Shown here: piece by piece, positions 1-7,980 of the stretch | Position numbering within the stretch: position 1 is the stretch's first letter | Layout: each line of letters starts with the position of its first letter | Assembly: GCF_039523415.1 (NCBI RefSeq) | Contig: NZ_BAAAFG010000001.1 | Span: 257,748 to 321,747 of the forward strand | DNA: 64,000 nt | Reading direction: 5' to 3' | DNA from: Gangjinia marincola | GTDB lineage: Bacteria > Bacteroidota > Bacteroidia > Flavobacteriales > Flavobacteriaceae | Translations under genes and position numbers: made by a program | Notes under the pieces: generated by a model | Databases searched by the model: none | Seen by the model: the letters and a program-made list of their open reading frames with translations, nothing else | Told to the model about the DNA's origin: nothing

Positions 1-911
1 AATGAGAATGACGCATCATTGGGCACAAAATTCCCCTCTTCACTAGTAATGTATCTTAAAACATCTACAACTTTTAATCGGTAACACGAGTATTCTGTAT
101 TATCAACCGATGTTTTTTCTGCTGAATTTTTAAGAAAATTTCGCTCTGATAAATCATTGAAATTAAGTAAGGATATAGATAAGGTATTCTCAAATATATG
201 AGTTTTTCCTTTTTCATCCTTTAGGAAAACCCTTATATCACGAACATTACCTTCGTACATATCTAAAAGCATTTTATCAAAATAGAGAGCCCTATATTTC
301 GGTAGTTTTGTATATTTTGAATCATTATCTTCGCATTTTTTTACAACAAAAATCTCTTCTTTATCTTTAGGAAACCAAAAATCTCCAAAATAAGTTTTTG
401 ATTCTTCATTAAGAATAGTATTAAAGACTTTATTTGCTGTCTCGTCTTCAAGAATTTTTTGTTTTGAAATAATCTTTCTTTTATCGAATAAAATGTAAGT
501 TTCCTCTTCCTGTTCTTTTTCCTCTTCCTCTTCCTCTTCCTCTTCCTCTTCCTCTTCTTCAATCTGACTTACTCCGATTAGATAATTTTCAGGTAATGTA
601 ATTACACTTTCCACAACTTCTCGTTTTACTGCTTTTGTTATATAAAAAGATATTGCAGTTTCAGCATTTTTATATAATGAGTCTACTATTTTTTTTTGTT
701 CCAAGACTTCTTCATAGAATGATATCACATTAGGTGATAAAATATCTGTAAGTTTTCTGAGGGAATCTTGAGCTGTATTTAGTTCTTCTAAGTTTTCTTT
801 CAGTTTTTTGTATTGTTCAGCTAAATCTTTTTTTGCATCAATAGTATAGTCTATTTGTGATGACATAGTGATTGAATATAAAAGGATAACAACAATATGT
901 AAATACTTCAT
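1..911 (-). CDS. Glu-rich exported hypothetical protein (3' end cut by window edge)
   Basis: An uninterrupted reading frame of about 303 codons runs leftward from an ATG at 911 to the left edge, so the C-terminus is missing. Residues 1-20 form a hydrophobic signal-like segment (MKYLHIVVILLYSITMSSQ), which suggests export. Residues 25-60 are rich in K, E, L and Q and look coiled-coil forming (AEQYKKLKENLEELNTAQDS). Residues 118-131 are fourteen consecutive Glu, then K-E-Q-E-E-E, encoded by a hexanucleotide repeat. The rest is hydrophilic with no family I recognise. It shares strand with the defence cassette at 1470-7023 but lies 558 bp downstream of it, so it is probably a separate transcript. 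Function unknown. Confidence 0.7.
   Translation of the reverse strand, partial: MKYLHIVVILLYSITMSSQIDYTIDAKKDLAEQYKKLKENLEELNTAQDSLRKLTDILSPNVISFYEEVLEQKKIVDSLYKNAETAISFYITKAVKREVVESVITLPENYLIGVSQIEEEEEEEEEEEEEEKEQEEETYILFDKRKIISKQKILEDETANKVFNTILNEESKTYFGDFWFPKDKEEIFVVKKCEDNDSKYTKLPKYRALYFDKMLLDMYEGNVRDIRVFLKDEKGKTHIFENTLSISLLNFNDLSERNFLKNSAEKTSVDNTEYSCYRLKVVDVLRYITSEEGNFVPNDASFS
521..556. repeat. Hexanucleotide microsatellite (CCTCTT)6
   Basis: Six perfect tandem copies of CCTCTT lie inside the gene at 1-911, with imperfect copies at 501-510. On the coding strand they are alternating GAG and GAA codons and produce the Glu tract. Slippage by whole units would change tract length by two residues without shifting the frame. 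Confidence 0.9.
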
Positions 912-1469
912 AATTAATTTGTTGGTTAATAATTAATTTAAAAGTAATAAACTTTTTAAGTTATTTTAATACCTCTTAATGGGTATTTGTTAAACTAAAA
1001 AATTACCGACTTAATATTTAATAAGCTTAGAAATTCCCGATATGAAAATCTTTATTTCCCAATTACTTAAGTGCGGCATTATAGAAATGTCATTCTCAAA
1101 GAAGTCTTTTTTATCTGGGTTTTGACAATATTTTCGCGGGAATTAAATAGAAAGCTCTTGACTCATTCTCAATTACTAAAGCCAATCCTAGAAATTGATT
1201 GAACGTAAAACTAAATGGTTGATTTTGCCAGTAGGGCTTTAATTAGATAGTCTAAACCCCAGACTCTACTATAGCCAGTAGTAAAGAAATATACGCAAGA
1301 TTTTTTTGCAATATCTCAGCAGCTCAAAGGAATAACACAAAAATTTAGCAATCAGACTTTAGAAAATTCATGAACTCCCAAAATTTAAAGATCCACTCAC
1401 TTAGCGTTTACGCCAAAGCTTTTTTAGCGAAGGTGGATTGTTTTACCAAAATTCTCTTAGGCCAAAAAA
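912..1469. other. AT-rich non-coding stretch flanking the defence cassette
   Basis: No convincing gene is seen in these 558 bases. On the minus strand there are only short open stretches interrupted by stops. A weak imperfect inverted repeat (gatccac near 1391, gtggatt near 1434) lies just past the stop of the receiver gene and might help end transcription, but there is no clear U-tract. The stretch could be the edge of the accessory cassette. No direct repeat or attachment site could be demonstrated. Confidence 0.5.
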
Positions 1470-2864
1470 CTATGGTAAATACAACAACCCCAGTCTACTA
1501 ACATGGTTTGCTAGTTTTGATTGTATTTCATCCACAAAGCTTTTTCTCAAGCAACAGAGTTTTCTCATTTTATTAATTTCGGCTTTTGTAACGGAATGGA
1601 AATACCTATAATCTAAAACCAAATGACACTCATTTAAACTAACCTCAGAATACAATAAAGCAGAAAAATAATTTCTGTCCGTTTTTTCAAATAAATATTC
1701 CCTACTCTTCTTATCAATGAGAAAACCAGGCACCATACGGTAATATTCTTCCTTGTTTTGAGCTACGTCGCATAATGGTGTGATGTTTAACTCTAATGGT
1801 ATAAACTTAGAGGAGTCTTTAAAAATTAGATTAGCAATATCTTTTCGTACTTCTGAACTTTTTGAGTCTTTTTTCTTCGTCGCTTCCTTTTTTGATAATG
1901 ATCTACCTAAGTCGATACAATCGGTTAATAGTTTTTTATAATTATGCGCTCCCTTATTAGCTTTATAAATGGAACCAGTTAAGTGATTGTTTCCGACTTC
2001 TATTGAAGTTAAAAGTTTGGAATTTAATCTACCTTTATCAGTTGAGCTTAATCTTTTCGTCGGTAACCAGTTTTTGAATTCAGGTTGAGTATTGACAATA
2101 ATTTCTTTGTCTATTTCATCATCAATTAATTCACTTAGGGCTAACATAAATGCGTCCGTTTTCTTCTGGTCATTTAGTTTATTAAAATTTTCGAAACCAA
2201 GAAAAGAAATTGAAAGACTAGTTATAATACTATCTAGCTTTGAGTTTTTATTTGCGGGAGTTTCCCCACTAACTAAATCGAATAAATAGTCAACGGTTTT
2301 ACTACCAGATTTACTGATAAGATTTTCCCAAGCTGATAATATTTTAAACGCCTCGTTTTGCGTCAACTTAGAGGTAATCAATTCTAATAGGGCTTTTTCT
2401 TGTCCATTTTTCCAATTATGAGTAATTCCGTCTGCTCCACTAATTGTCTCAAAAAAATCTTTCTTCTCTAAAGAAATTATTTCTAATGGCGGTCTCTGGT
2501 TTAGTTTGTATTCATTAGTCGAGTCATTAAAAATCTCCTTAAAGTCATTTAAAAAGGTGTCTTCCTGTTTACTCCATACTAGAATTAGATAGCTACTAGA
2601 ATTGTTGGCAAGTAACTTATTTAATATTCCAGCATGAATGTTCTTAAATGACTTTTTATCTTTGGGATTGAGAGTTGGTTTCAAATTTAAGTCTAGAAAT
2701 ATCAGACGTACTTGTCTACTTTCCTTTGGTAAACTTTTCGAACTACCATCTAAATAAATATGAGGTATTTGATGAGAATAAAGGGACTTAATAATAGGTG
2801 TTGCTTCGGTTAGCTGGTCATCAATGACATATACATTACCTGTGGAAAAATACTTATCTATCAT
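1470..2864 (-). CDS. Receiver-domain protein with uncharacterised C-terminus, last gene of R-M/GHKL cassette
   Basis: 464 aa. Residues 10-120 look like a response-regulator receiver: hydrophobic strand then paired acids (NVYVIDDQ, D15/D16), a candidate phosphoacceptor after a second strand (RLIFLDLNL, D58), and Ser-Lys after a third strand (LILVWSKQ, S98/K99). The remaining 340 residues match no family I know. They are lysine-rich, carry a segment with a conserved look around residue 360-385 (ELNITPLCDVAQNK), and have no recognisable HTH. The gene starts 3 bp after the GHKL gene stop, so the two are almost certainly co-translated. By inference it is the output or regulatory partner of the GHKL protein. 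It might act as the effector, but no nuclease motif is visible. Confidence 0.8.
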   Translation of the reverse strand: MIDKYFSTGNVYVIDDQLTEATPIIKSLYSHQIPHIYLDGSSKSLPKESRQVRLIFLDLNLKPTLNPKDKKSFKNIHAGILNKLLANNSSSYLILVWSKQEDTFLNDFKEIFNDSTNEYKLNQRPPLEIISLEKKDFFETISGADGITHNWKNGQEKALLELITSKLTQNEAFKILSAWENLISKSGSKTVDYLFDLVSGETPANKNSKLDSIITSLSISFLGFENFNKLNDQKKTDAFMLALSELIDDEIDKEIIVNTQPEFKNWLPTKRLSSTDKGRLNSKLLTSIEVGNNHLTGSIYKANKGAHNYKKLLTDCIDLGRSLSKKEATKKKDSKSSEVRKDIANLIFKDSSKFIPLELNITPLCDVAQNKEEYYRMVPGFLIDKKSREYLFEKTDRNYFSALLYSEVSLNECHLVLDYRYFHSVTKAEINKMRKLCCLRKSFVDEIQSKLANHVSRLGLLYLP

Positions 2865-2867
2865 ATT

Positions 2868-5477
2868 TTATTTAGTGAAAAGTAAAGATACTAGAGCTCC
2901 TTTTTTAAATTCTTCAGGTAAGGAGTAATCAGAAAAATTGGGAAAAGTTAAGCTGCCTTTTTGTGTAAGCATAATTTCATGGGCAATATTCAAACCTAAA
3001 CCTAAACCAACTTTTTTTCCGGTCTCCATGGGTTCAATAGCTTGGTCTGTGGGAATCAAAAATCCAGTTCCATTATCGGCTATTAATATTTCAACAGTGT
3101 TTTCATTTTCAACAGCGTCAATGTATATTAGTTTTTCTGATATTGATTTATGCTCCTCATAAGCAACATTCAACCAATAAATGGAATTGTCAATAAGGTT
3201 AATAATAATTCCCTCTATAAGACCTTTGGATACTTTCAGAACTAAATCCGGTTTTTTGAGATAAGCCTTAGTTATATTCACTTCATGTTTTCTCAATCTA
3301 AATTCTATCGAAAATAAAGCATCTTCAATCAATTCGCTTACGGCTACTTCTTGAGTAATAGATTTGCCAAACATTTCAGAATAACCCTTAATTAATTTAG
3401 ATAATCTTTTTACAAGACTGAGAACATTCTTTATGGTATTGGGATCATTAGTTACTATTTCAAGTAGTTCTTTTAAAACTTTCTCAACTTCATGCAGTAC
3501 AATGCCTAAGCCAAGACCTGCACTTGAGGTTTTAATAAGCCTATCGTGCATTAATTTATAGCTGTTTTCTATTTCAGCTAAATGAGAATTTATTTCATTT
3601 GCTACATTCGAATCCTTTACCTTATAATTTACAATAGCTTGTAGTTTTGCAATAGAAGATAAAACGGGTTCACTTTTCTTGGTTGGCCCATAAAAGTCTC
3701 TTAAAATTTTCTTGTCGAATTTTCTAAGTAATTCTACGATTTCAATAGTATGGGCAACAGCATCCCTGAAGTCGTAGAAATTGCTGTTTTCAATAAAGCC
3801 CTCTCTATTAGTTTTTTCTTCCAAACCATAGCTAGTTTCCCTATCAAGAAAAACTCCACAAACAATAATATTATTACTAATTTTTTCACCTGGACTATTG
3901 ACTCTTTTTAGGTTCAAATCTAGCCAATCATTATCTGGTTCACCATAATTGTAAACTCTGAGGCCATCCCTAAAAACCTTTACTCCAGAATTTGATTTTA
4001 AATATTCTTTTAGTCCTTTTTTATCAAAAACCTCTTTTAGGACATAACTTTCTAAATCAAATACGAATCCCTCAATTCGAATTTTTCCAATTTTGTCTGG
4101 AGACACACTAAAGGAAACCTTATTGTTAAATTCATCTCTTCTTTTCAATGTATGATGACTGAGAATTAGCTCATCTTGATTTATACTAGAATTTTTTATA
4201 TCAAAGCTTCTTTTTCTCTTTTTAGCTTTATCAAATGTAGGATATGGGCGAAATTCATAATTAAACATATCAATTGAATTCTTGGAAATCACAGCATCAA
4301 ATTTGTAAAGTGCGAAATTCTTTATTTCATCCCAAGTTATGATATCTTCTAGCCAACCTGGTTTGTCCAATATTTTGAACTCAACTTTAAAATCCTCGCT
4401 TGTTCCTCTAAATGGCGGGGAAATTGAAGTAATTGACCTCTGAATATCTCTAGCCTTTCCCCTAGTCCAAACTGACTTTAGACTACTAATACAGATAAAA
4501 GTACCTTCAGCACCGTCTTTAATAAAATGCTCTGGCTCCGTTTTCTCTACAACAGTAATATCAATATCCTCGATATACTTTTTTTTCTTGGTATTACTTT
4601 CATCAAATTCTTCCCAATTAATATTTACATGGACTTCGTTTTTGTCTTTTTTCTTACTTATAAGTTCGATTTTGTTTCCAAGCTTATGTACTCCTAATCG
4701 TCCGATTCCTTTTTCTCCAATGGGAATTCTCTTTGGTTTTGGCTCATCAAAATTTAACTGGTAGTTTGTTGCGCGCCTTTTCTTAAAATCACTTCCCAGC
4801 TCTAACCATACGTCCAAAATTATATCAATGTCCATTCCAAAACCATTGTCCTCTATTAGGATAATTCCATTTTCAGGACTATCAATATTATCCATTAGAA
4901 CGGTTACATCCGTAGCATTGGCATCATAAGAATTTTTAAGAATTTCTAAAAAGGCAACATCGTCACTTTTAATTAGCATGTCCCCTAATTGAGGCAGTAA
5001 TCTTGCTCTCGACTTGAAATTAGCAATGTGTTTAATCGATGTAGAATCATTTCTATAAACTAAGCCTTTGCCTAAATCTTCTTTACTAAGATTCAAATTG
5101 CTAAGAAAATCTTCAGATTCATTTTTAGCAATTGTAAAAGCTTCAAAATTGTCATTGTCAACCTTTGTAAAGAGTACTAGGGATTCGGGCTTCAATGTTA
5201 CACCAAGTCTTGTGATTCGATATTCATTTTTAGCTTTTCCATAATAGATTATTCGACTTTCGAGTTCTAAACCTTTATCTAGCCATTTAAGTCTTATTAA
5301 TTTTTCATTGTTCTCACCACGAATACCTTTAAATTCGAAAAAGGAAATTGAACCCTTAGGAATGTATATTCCTGATTGGTGTGCTCCAGTTGCACCTGCA
5401 TCATTTGCCGAAACAATTTTTAAAAAGGCCTCTCCAGAATCCTTAATTAATTTAATTTTCTCTTGAAAATCCTTCAT
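2868..5477 (-). CDS. Double GHKL ATPase (Hsp90/MORC-like N-domain plus histidine-kinase-like C-domain)
   Basis: 869 aa. After an N-terminal region of about 160 aa, a first GHKL ATPase appears: N-box ILKNSYDANA (N182), G1 box LIEDNGFGMD and G2/lid GEKGIGRLG, the arrangement of Hsp90, MutL and MORC ATPases. A central region follows. From about residue 655 there is a histidine-kinase-like core: a possible H-box GIVLHEVEKV (H662), N-box INLIDNSIYW, G1 IADNGTGF and G2 VGLGLGLNIAHEI. There is no membrane segment, so it should be cytoplasmic. It lies 6 bp after the methyltransferase gene and 3 bp before the receiver gene. GHKL ATPases of this type are known in prokaryotic R-M operons; the histidine-kinase-like second domain beside a receiver suggests a phosphorelay, which is inference. 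Confidence 0.88.
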   Translation of the reverse strand: MKDFQEKIKLIKDSGEAFLKIVSANDAGATGAHQSGIYIPKGSISFFEFKGIRGENNEKLIRLKWLDKGLELESRIIYYGKAKNEYRITRLGVTLKPESLVLFTKVDNDNFEAFTIAKNESEDFLSNLNLSKEDLGKGLVYRNDSTSIKHIANFKSRARLLPQLGDMLIKSDDVAFLEILKNSYDANATDVTVLMDNIDSPENGIILIEDNGFGMDIDIILDVWLELGSDFKKRRATNYQLNFDEPKPKRIPIGEKGIGRLGVHKLGNKIELISKKKDKNEVHVNINWEEFDESNTKKKKYIEDIDITVVEKTEPEHFIKDGAEGTFICISSLKSVWTRGKARDIQRSITSISPPFRGTSEDFKVEFKILDKPGWLEDIITWDEIKNFALYKFDAVISKNSIDMFNYEFRPYPTFDKAKKRKRSFDIKNSSINQDELILSHHTLKRRDEFNNKVSFSVSPDKIGKIRIEGFVFDLESYVLKEVFDKKGLKEYLKSNSGVKVFRDGLRVYNYGEPDNDWLDLNLKRVNSPGEKISNNIIVCGVFLDRETSYGLEEKTNREGFIENSNFYDFRDAVAHTIEIVELLRKFDKKILRDFYGPTKKSEPVLSSIAKLQAIVNYKVKDSNVANEINSHLAEIENSYKLMHDRLIKTSSAGLGLGIVLHEVEKVLKELLEIVTNDPNTIKNVLSLVKRLSKLIKGYSEMFGKSITQEVAVSELIEDALFSIEFRLRKHEVNITKAYLKKPDLVLKVSKGLIEGIIINLIDNSIYWLNVAYEEHKSISEKLIYIDAVENENTVEILIADNGTGFLIPTDQAIEPMETGKKVGLGLGLNIAHEIMLTQKGSLTFPNFSDYSLPEEFKKGALVSLLFTK

Positions 5478-5483
5478 TTAAAT

Positions 5484-6533
5484 CTAATTGACAGCTATTT
5501 CCTCTTGATTAATTAATAAACCCTTATCCTCGATGAAGTCAGTCATGTTGCGGGCAATTGCATTTAAAACAGGTACTGCTACTGAATTTCCAAATTGTTT
5601 ATAAGCCTGAGCATCAGAAACGGGTTGTTCAACTTCTCCGTTAAAAAATCGATAACAATCTTCGGGGAATCCTTGGAGCATACAAGCTTCTAAAGGTGTT
5701 ATCCTTCTGGGTATTTCACCTTCCTGCTGTAAAAGAATTTCTGCTCCATCTTTATAATAACGGGCAGACATAGTTCTTGTAACATTATTAGCAAAAGGCA
5801 TTTGATTCATATTGAAACCAAATCCGTTACCAAGACCTTGGTGTCTTGCTCTATGTCTTTGTAGAGCATTCCATGTGCCACGACCCAAGGTATATCTGTC
5901 ACCATGGAGTTCCCTTATTTTCGCTTCGGGAATAATGATTTCGCCTAACTCGTAAATTCTTTGTTCAGGCAGACTAGGAAATATTGACTTAATCTGTTCT
6001 GAAGTAACATTTAAATCGTTTCTAAAACCAATTATATAAATTCGCTCTCTATGTTGTGGAACCCAATGAGCTGCATCAATAATTCTTGTTTCAAAAGTAT
6101 ATCCTATTTCAGTCAATGATTTACAAATGGTCGTGAAGGTCTTACCCTTGTCATGACTTTTTAGGTTTTTTACATTTTCCAGTAGGAAGGTTGCTGGTTG
6201 CTTTATTCGCAGTATTTCTTTTACCTTAAAAAACTCTGTTCCCTGAGTTGCATCGTCAAATCCGTGCAGTCTTCCTAAGCTATTTTTTTTTGAAACTCCT
6301 GCTAATGAAAAGGGTTGGCATGGGAATCCAGCAGTAAGTAGGTCATGATCTGGTATTTGATTTTCAATATCTTGAATCTCATGTATATCACCAAACGGAA
6401 CTTCTCCATGAAAGGCATTGTAGGTAATTTGAGAATATTTATCCCATTCAGATGAAAATACACATTCGTGCCCATTAGCTTCAAAAGCAAATCTTATTCC
6501 CCCTATTCCTGCGTATAAATCTATAAACTCCAT
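5484..6533 (-). CDS. DNA (cytosine-5-)-methyltransferase, Dcm/HhaI family
   Basis: 349 aa, a normal length for a monofunctional C5 methyltransferase. Motif I DLYAGIGG at residues 5-12 binds AdoMet. Motif IV PCQ gives the catalytic C72 (AGFPCQPFS). Motif VI has ENV at 119-121, motif VIII is QHRERIYIIGF, and motifs IX-X are near the C-terminus (LQGFPEDCY, QFGNSVAVPV). All catalytic elements are present, so it should be active. The variable target-recognition region lies roughly at 190-270 and does not reveal the target. It is second in the leftward cassette, 52 bp after the Vsr-like gene and 6 bp before the GHKL gene. It should mark host DNA so that the associated nuclease activity spares it. 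Confidence 0.95.
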   Translation of the reverse strand: MEFIDLYAGIGGIRFAFEANGHECVFSSEWDKYSQITYNAFHGEVPFGDIHEIQDIENQIPDHDLLTAGFPCQPFSLAGVSKKNSLGRLHGFDDATQGTEFFKVKEILRIKQPATFLLENVKNLKSHDKGKTFTTICKSLTEIGYTFETRIIDAAHWVPQHRERIYIIGFRNDLNVTSEQIKSIFPSLPEQRIYELGEIIIPEAKIRELHGDRYTLGRGTWNALQRHRARHQGLGNGFGFNMNQMPFANNVTRTMSARYYKDGAEILLQQEGEIPRRITPLEACMLQGFPEDCYRFFNGEVEQPVSDAQAYKQFGNSVAVPVLNAIARNMTDFIEDKGLLINQEEIAVN

Positions 6534-6585
6534 ATGACGAATTTAACGAAATTACTATTCTCAAAAATATTCTTTTATAAAATTA

Positions 6586-7023
6586 TCAAGATGTTATTAA
6601 ATGATAATTTGATATTAATCTAGTTGTTATGTCTTTAAAAGTAGATTCTATTTTATCCTTTTTGAGATCACATTCCCATACGATAATTAGATTCCAACCT
6701 AATTCCAATATTTTCTTTTTACTCTGTTTATCCCTATCAATATTTTTATCAATTTTATTTTCCCAAAATTTTTTATTGCTTTTAGGAAGTTTATAATATT
6801 TACAATTTTCATGTCCATGCCAAAAACAACCTTGAACTTCAATTATGGTTTTATATTTTGGAAGAACTATATCTGGTTTTCCAGGTAATTTTTTATCATG
6901 AAGCTTATATCGAAATCCGTTTGAATGTAAGAATCTGCGTACCAACATTTCAGGTTTTGTATTAGAACCCTTAATCTGACTCATATTGTAGCTTCTTACT
7001 TCTTTGGAATGAACATCTCCCAT
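6586..7023 (-). CDS. vsr: Very short patch repair-type (Vsr) endonuclease
   Basis: 145 aa, close to the usual Vsr length. Key positions match the E. coli enzyme numbering: E25 (NTKPE), the metal-binding D51 (GKPDIV), and H69 and H71 within GCFWHGH. The zinc and fold region continues through NC and YKLP, and the C-terminus has the typical ELGWNLIIVWEC. Position 63 is Val instead of the Thr of E. coli Vsr. Canonical Vsr nicks at T:G mismatches left by deaminated 5-methylcytosine; in R-M-like operons such proteins may instead be the restriction nuclease. It is the first gene of the four-gene leftward cassette, so the promoter should lie just right of 7023. No other nuclease is recognisable in the cassette. 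Confidence 0.93.
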   Translation of the reverse strand: MGDVHSKEVRSYNMSQIKGSNTKPEMLVRRFLHSNGFRYKLHDKKLPGKPDIVLPKYKTIIEVQGCFWHGHENCKYYKLPKSNKKFWENKIDKNIDRDKQSKKKILELGWNLIIVWECDLKKDKIESTFKDITTRLISNYHLITS

Positions 7024-7089
7024 ATCACAAAGATACTACCTACTACTAAAAAGTATCCCTACTAATCCTCTCTTATCGCTAAGTATTTC

Positions 7090-7632
7090 TCACCAATGCC
7101 CAGTACCGGGTTCACCCTTAAAGGGTCCCACCAAATCTGGCGTGATCCAACCTGCATAAAAGGCACCCGGCTGGGCGGTGACGGTTACGCCATCTACATA
7201 ACACTCCAGCGGCTGGGGATAAAAGGCCAAATAATCCTGTAATTCTTGAAACTCAGGATACGGCTTAGGATACGACCAGGCAATGGGGTGGTTGCCCATG
7301 GATTTTAATGCCCAATAGGTCGCCGTACCTTTCCATTCGCACATACTGGTTTTTCCGGGTAATTTTACGAGTTGGCTCATGTCGATATCTGTCGGCGGAA
7401 TATAATAGGTCGGCGGACTGGCGGTTTCCAGTACGCGTAGTGCAGCTTTGGTATGGGCAATGTCTATCCTATCATGGCGCACAATTACTGATTGAGGGAC
7501 GGGTTCAATGGCTGGCGGTCTGGGAAAATCCCAGACTGACCTCTCACCTTCTTTTGGCACTACGGCAAAAGGTGGTCGCTCACTCCCATTATATCCCCAG
7601 CTTTCGCGGGCTCTTTTTAACCAATCTGTCAT
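7090..7632 (-). CDS. DUF427 domain-containing protein
   Basis: 180 aa. It matches the DUF427 family: a first region with WDFPRPPAIEP and YIPPTDIDM, then LPGKTSMCEWKGTATYW and a C-terminal half ending GWITPDLVGPFKGEPGTGHW, which is characteristic. The fold is a small beta structure of unknown function, cytoplasmic, with no signal peptide. Base composition is clearly richer in G and C than the cassette to its left. It is a single gene, transcribed leftward, with a 66-bp gap to the Vsr gene. Confidence 0.9.
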   Translation of the reverse strand: MTDWLKRARESWGYNGSERPPFAVVPKEGERSVWDFPRPPAIEPVPQSVIVRHDRIDIAHTKAALRVLETASPPTYYIPPTDIDMSQLVKLPGKTSMCEWKGTATYWALKSMGNHPIAWSYPKPYPEFQELQDYLAFYPQPLECYVDGVTVTAQPGAFYAGWITPDLVGPFKGEPGTGHW

Positions 7633-7827
7633 CGTGTTTTCGTGTTTTTCTTGTATACGTTATTTGCATCCTTCAGGAGTACGTTTTGCTTAAGGCAAAT
7701 GCTTCGGGTTGGTGAGCATAAACTGCATTAACCGCCTGAATAATGTTATCCCAATTACAATGTACTGATTTATGTGTAGAAGTCCGGCCTCCTATGGTAC
7801 AGATATTATCTTGGCGTACTCTTACCC

Positions 7828-7845
7828 TTCCGCCGCAGGCGAAAA
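7828..7845. repeat. Small dispersed repeat, copy A (ttccgccgcaggcgaaaa)
   Basis: This 18-base sequence occurs identically at 16734-16751 and with changes at 8898-8915. It contains an imperfect palindrome (cgcc..ggcg). It lies in the 348-bp space between the DUF427 and DJ-1 genes, where no convincing gene is seen. Confidence 0.75.
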
Positions 7846-7980
7846 AATAATTCGTTTCAACATCCAACTCAAGCGTTAAACCTGCAATAAAACAGCACTA
7901 AGCCTTCGTTAAAAACTTGATCAGTGCGTAAGTTTCCGTCATCTTGCAGCATAATCTTGAACAAACTAAAATAGAAAAAC

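Noticed and set aside
341..562. 73-codon Lys/Arg-rich minus-strand frame
   Set aside because: It is a shifted-frame shadow of the Glu-coding hexanucleotide tract in the gene at 1-911.
1380..1440. Inverted repeat as a terminator of the defence cassette
   Set aside because: Only five to seven pairs, a long loop and no T-run in the direction of transcription.
7308..7715. 135-codon plus-strand frame
   Set aside because: Antisense to the well-supported DUF427 gene.
7673..7867. 64-codon minus-strand frame between DUF427 and DJ-1 genes
   Set aside because: It includes the dispersed repeat and has no family-like pattern; more likely debris or chance.
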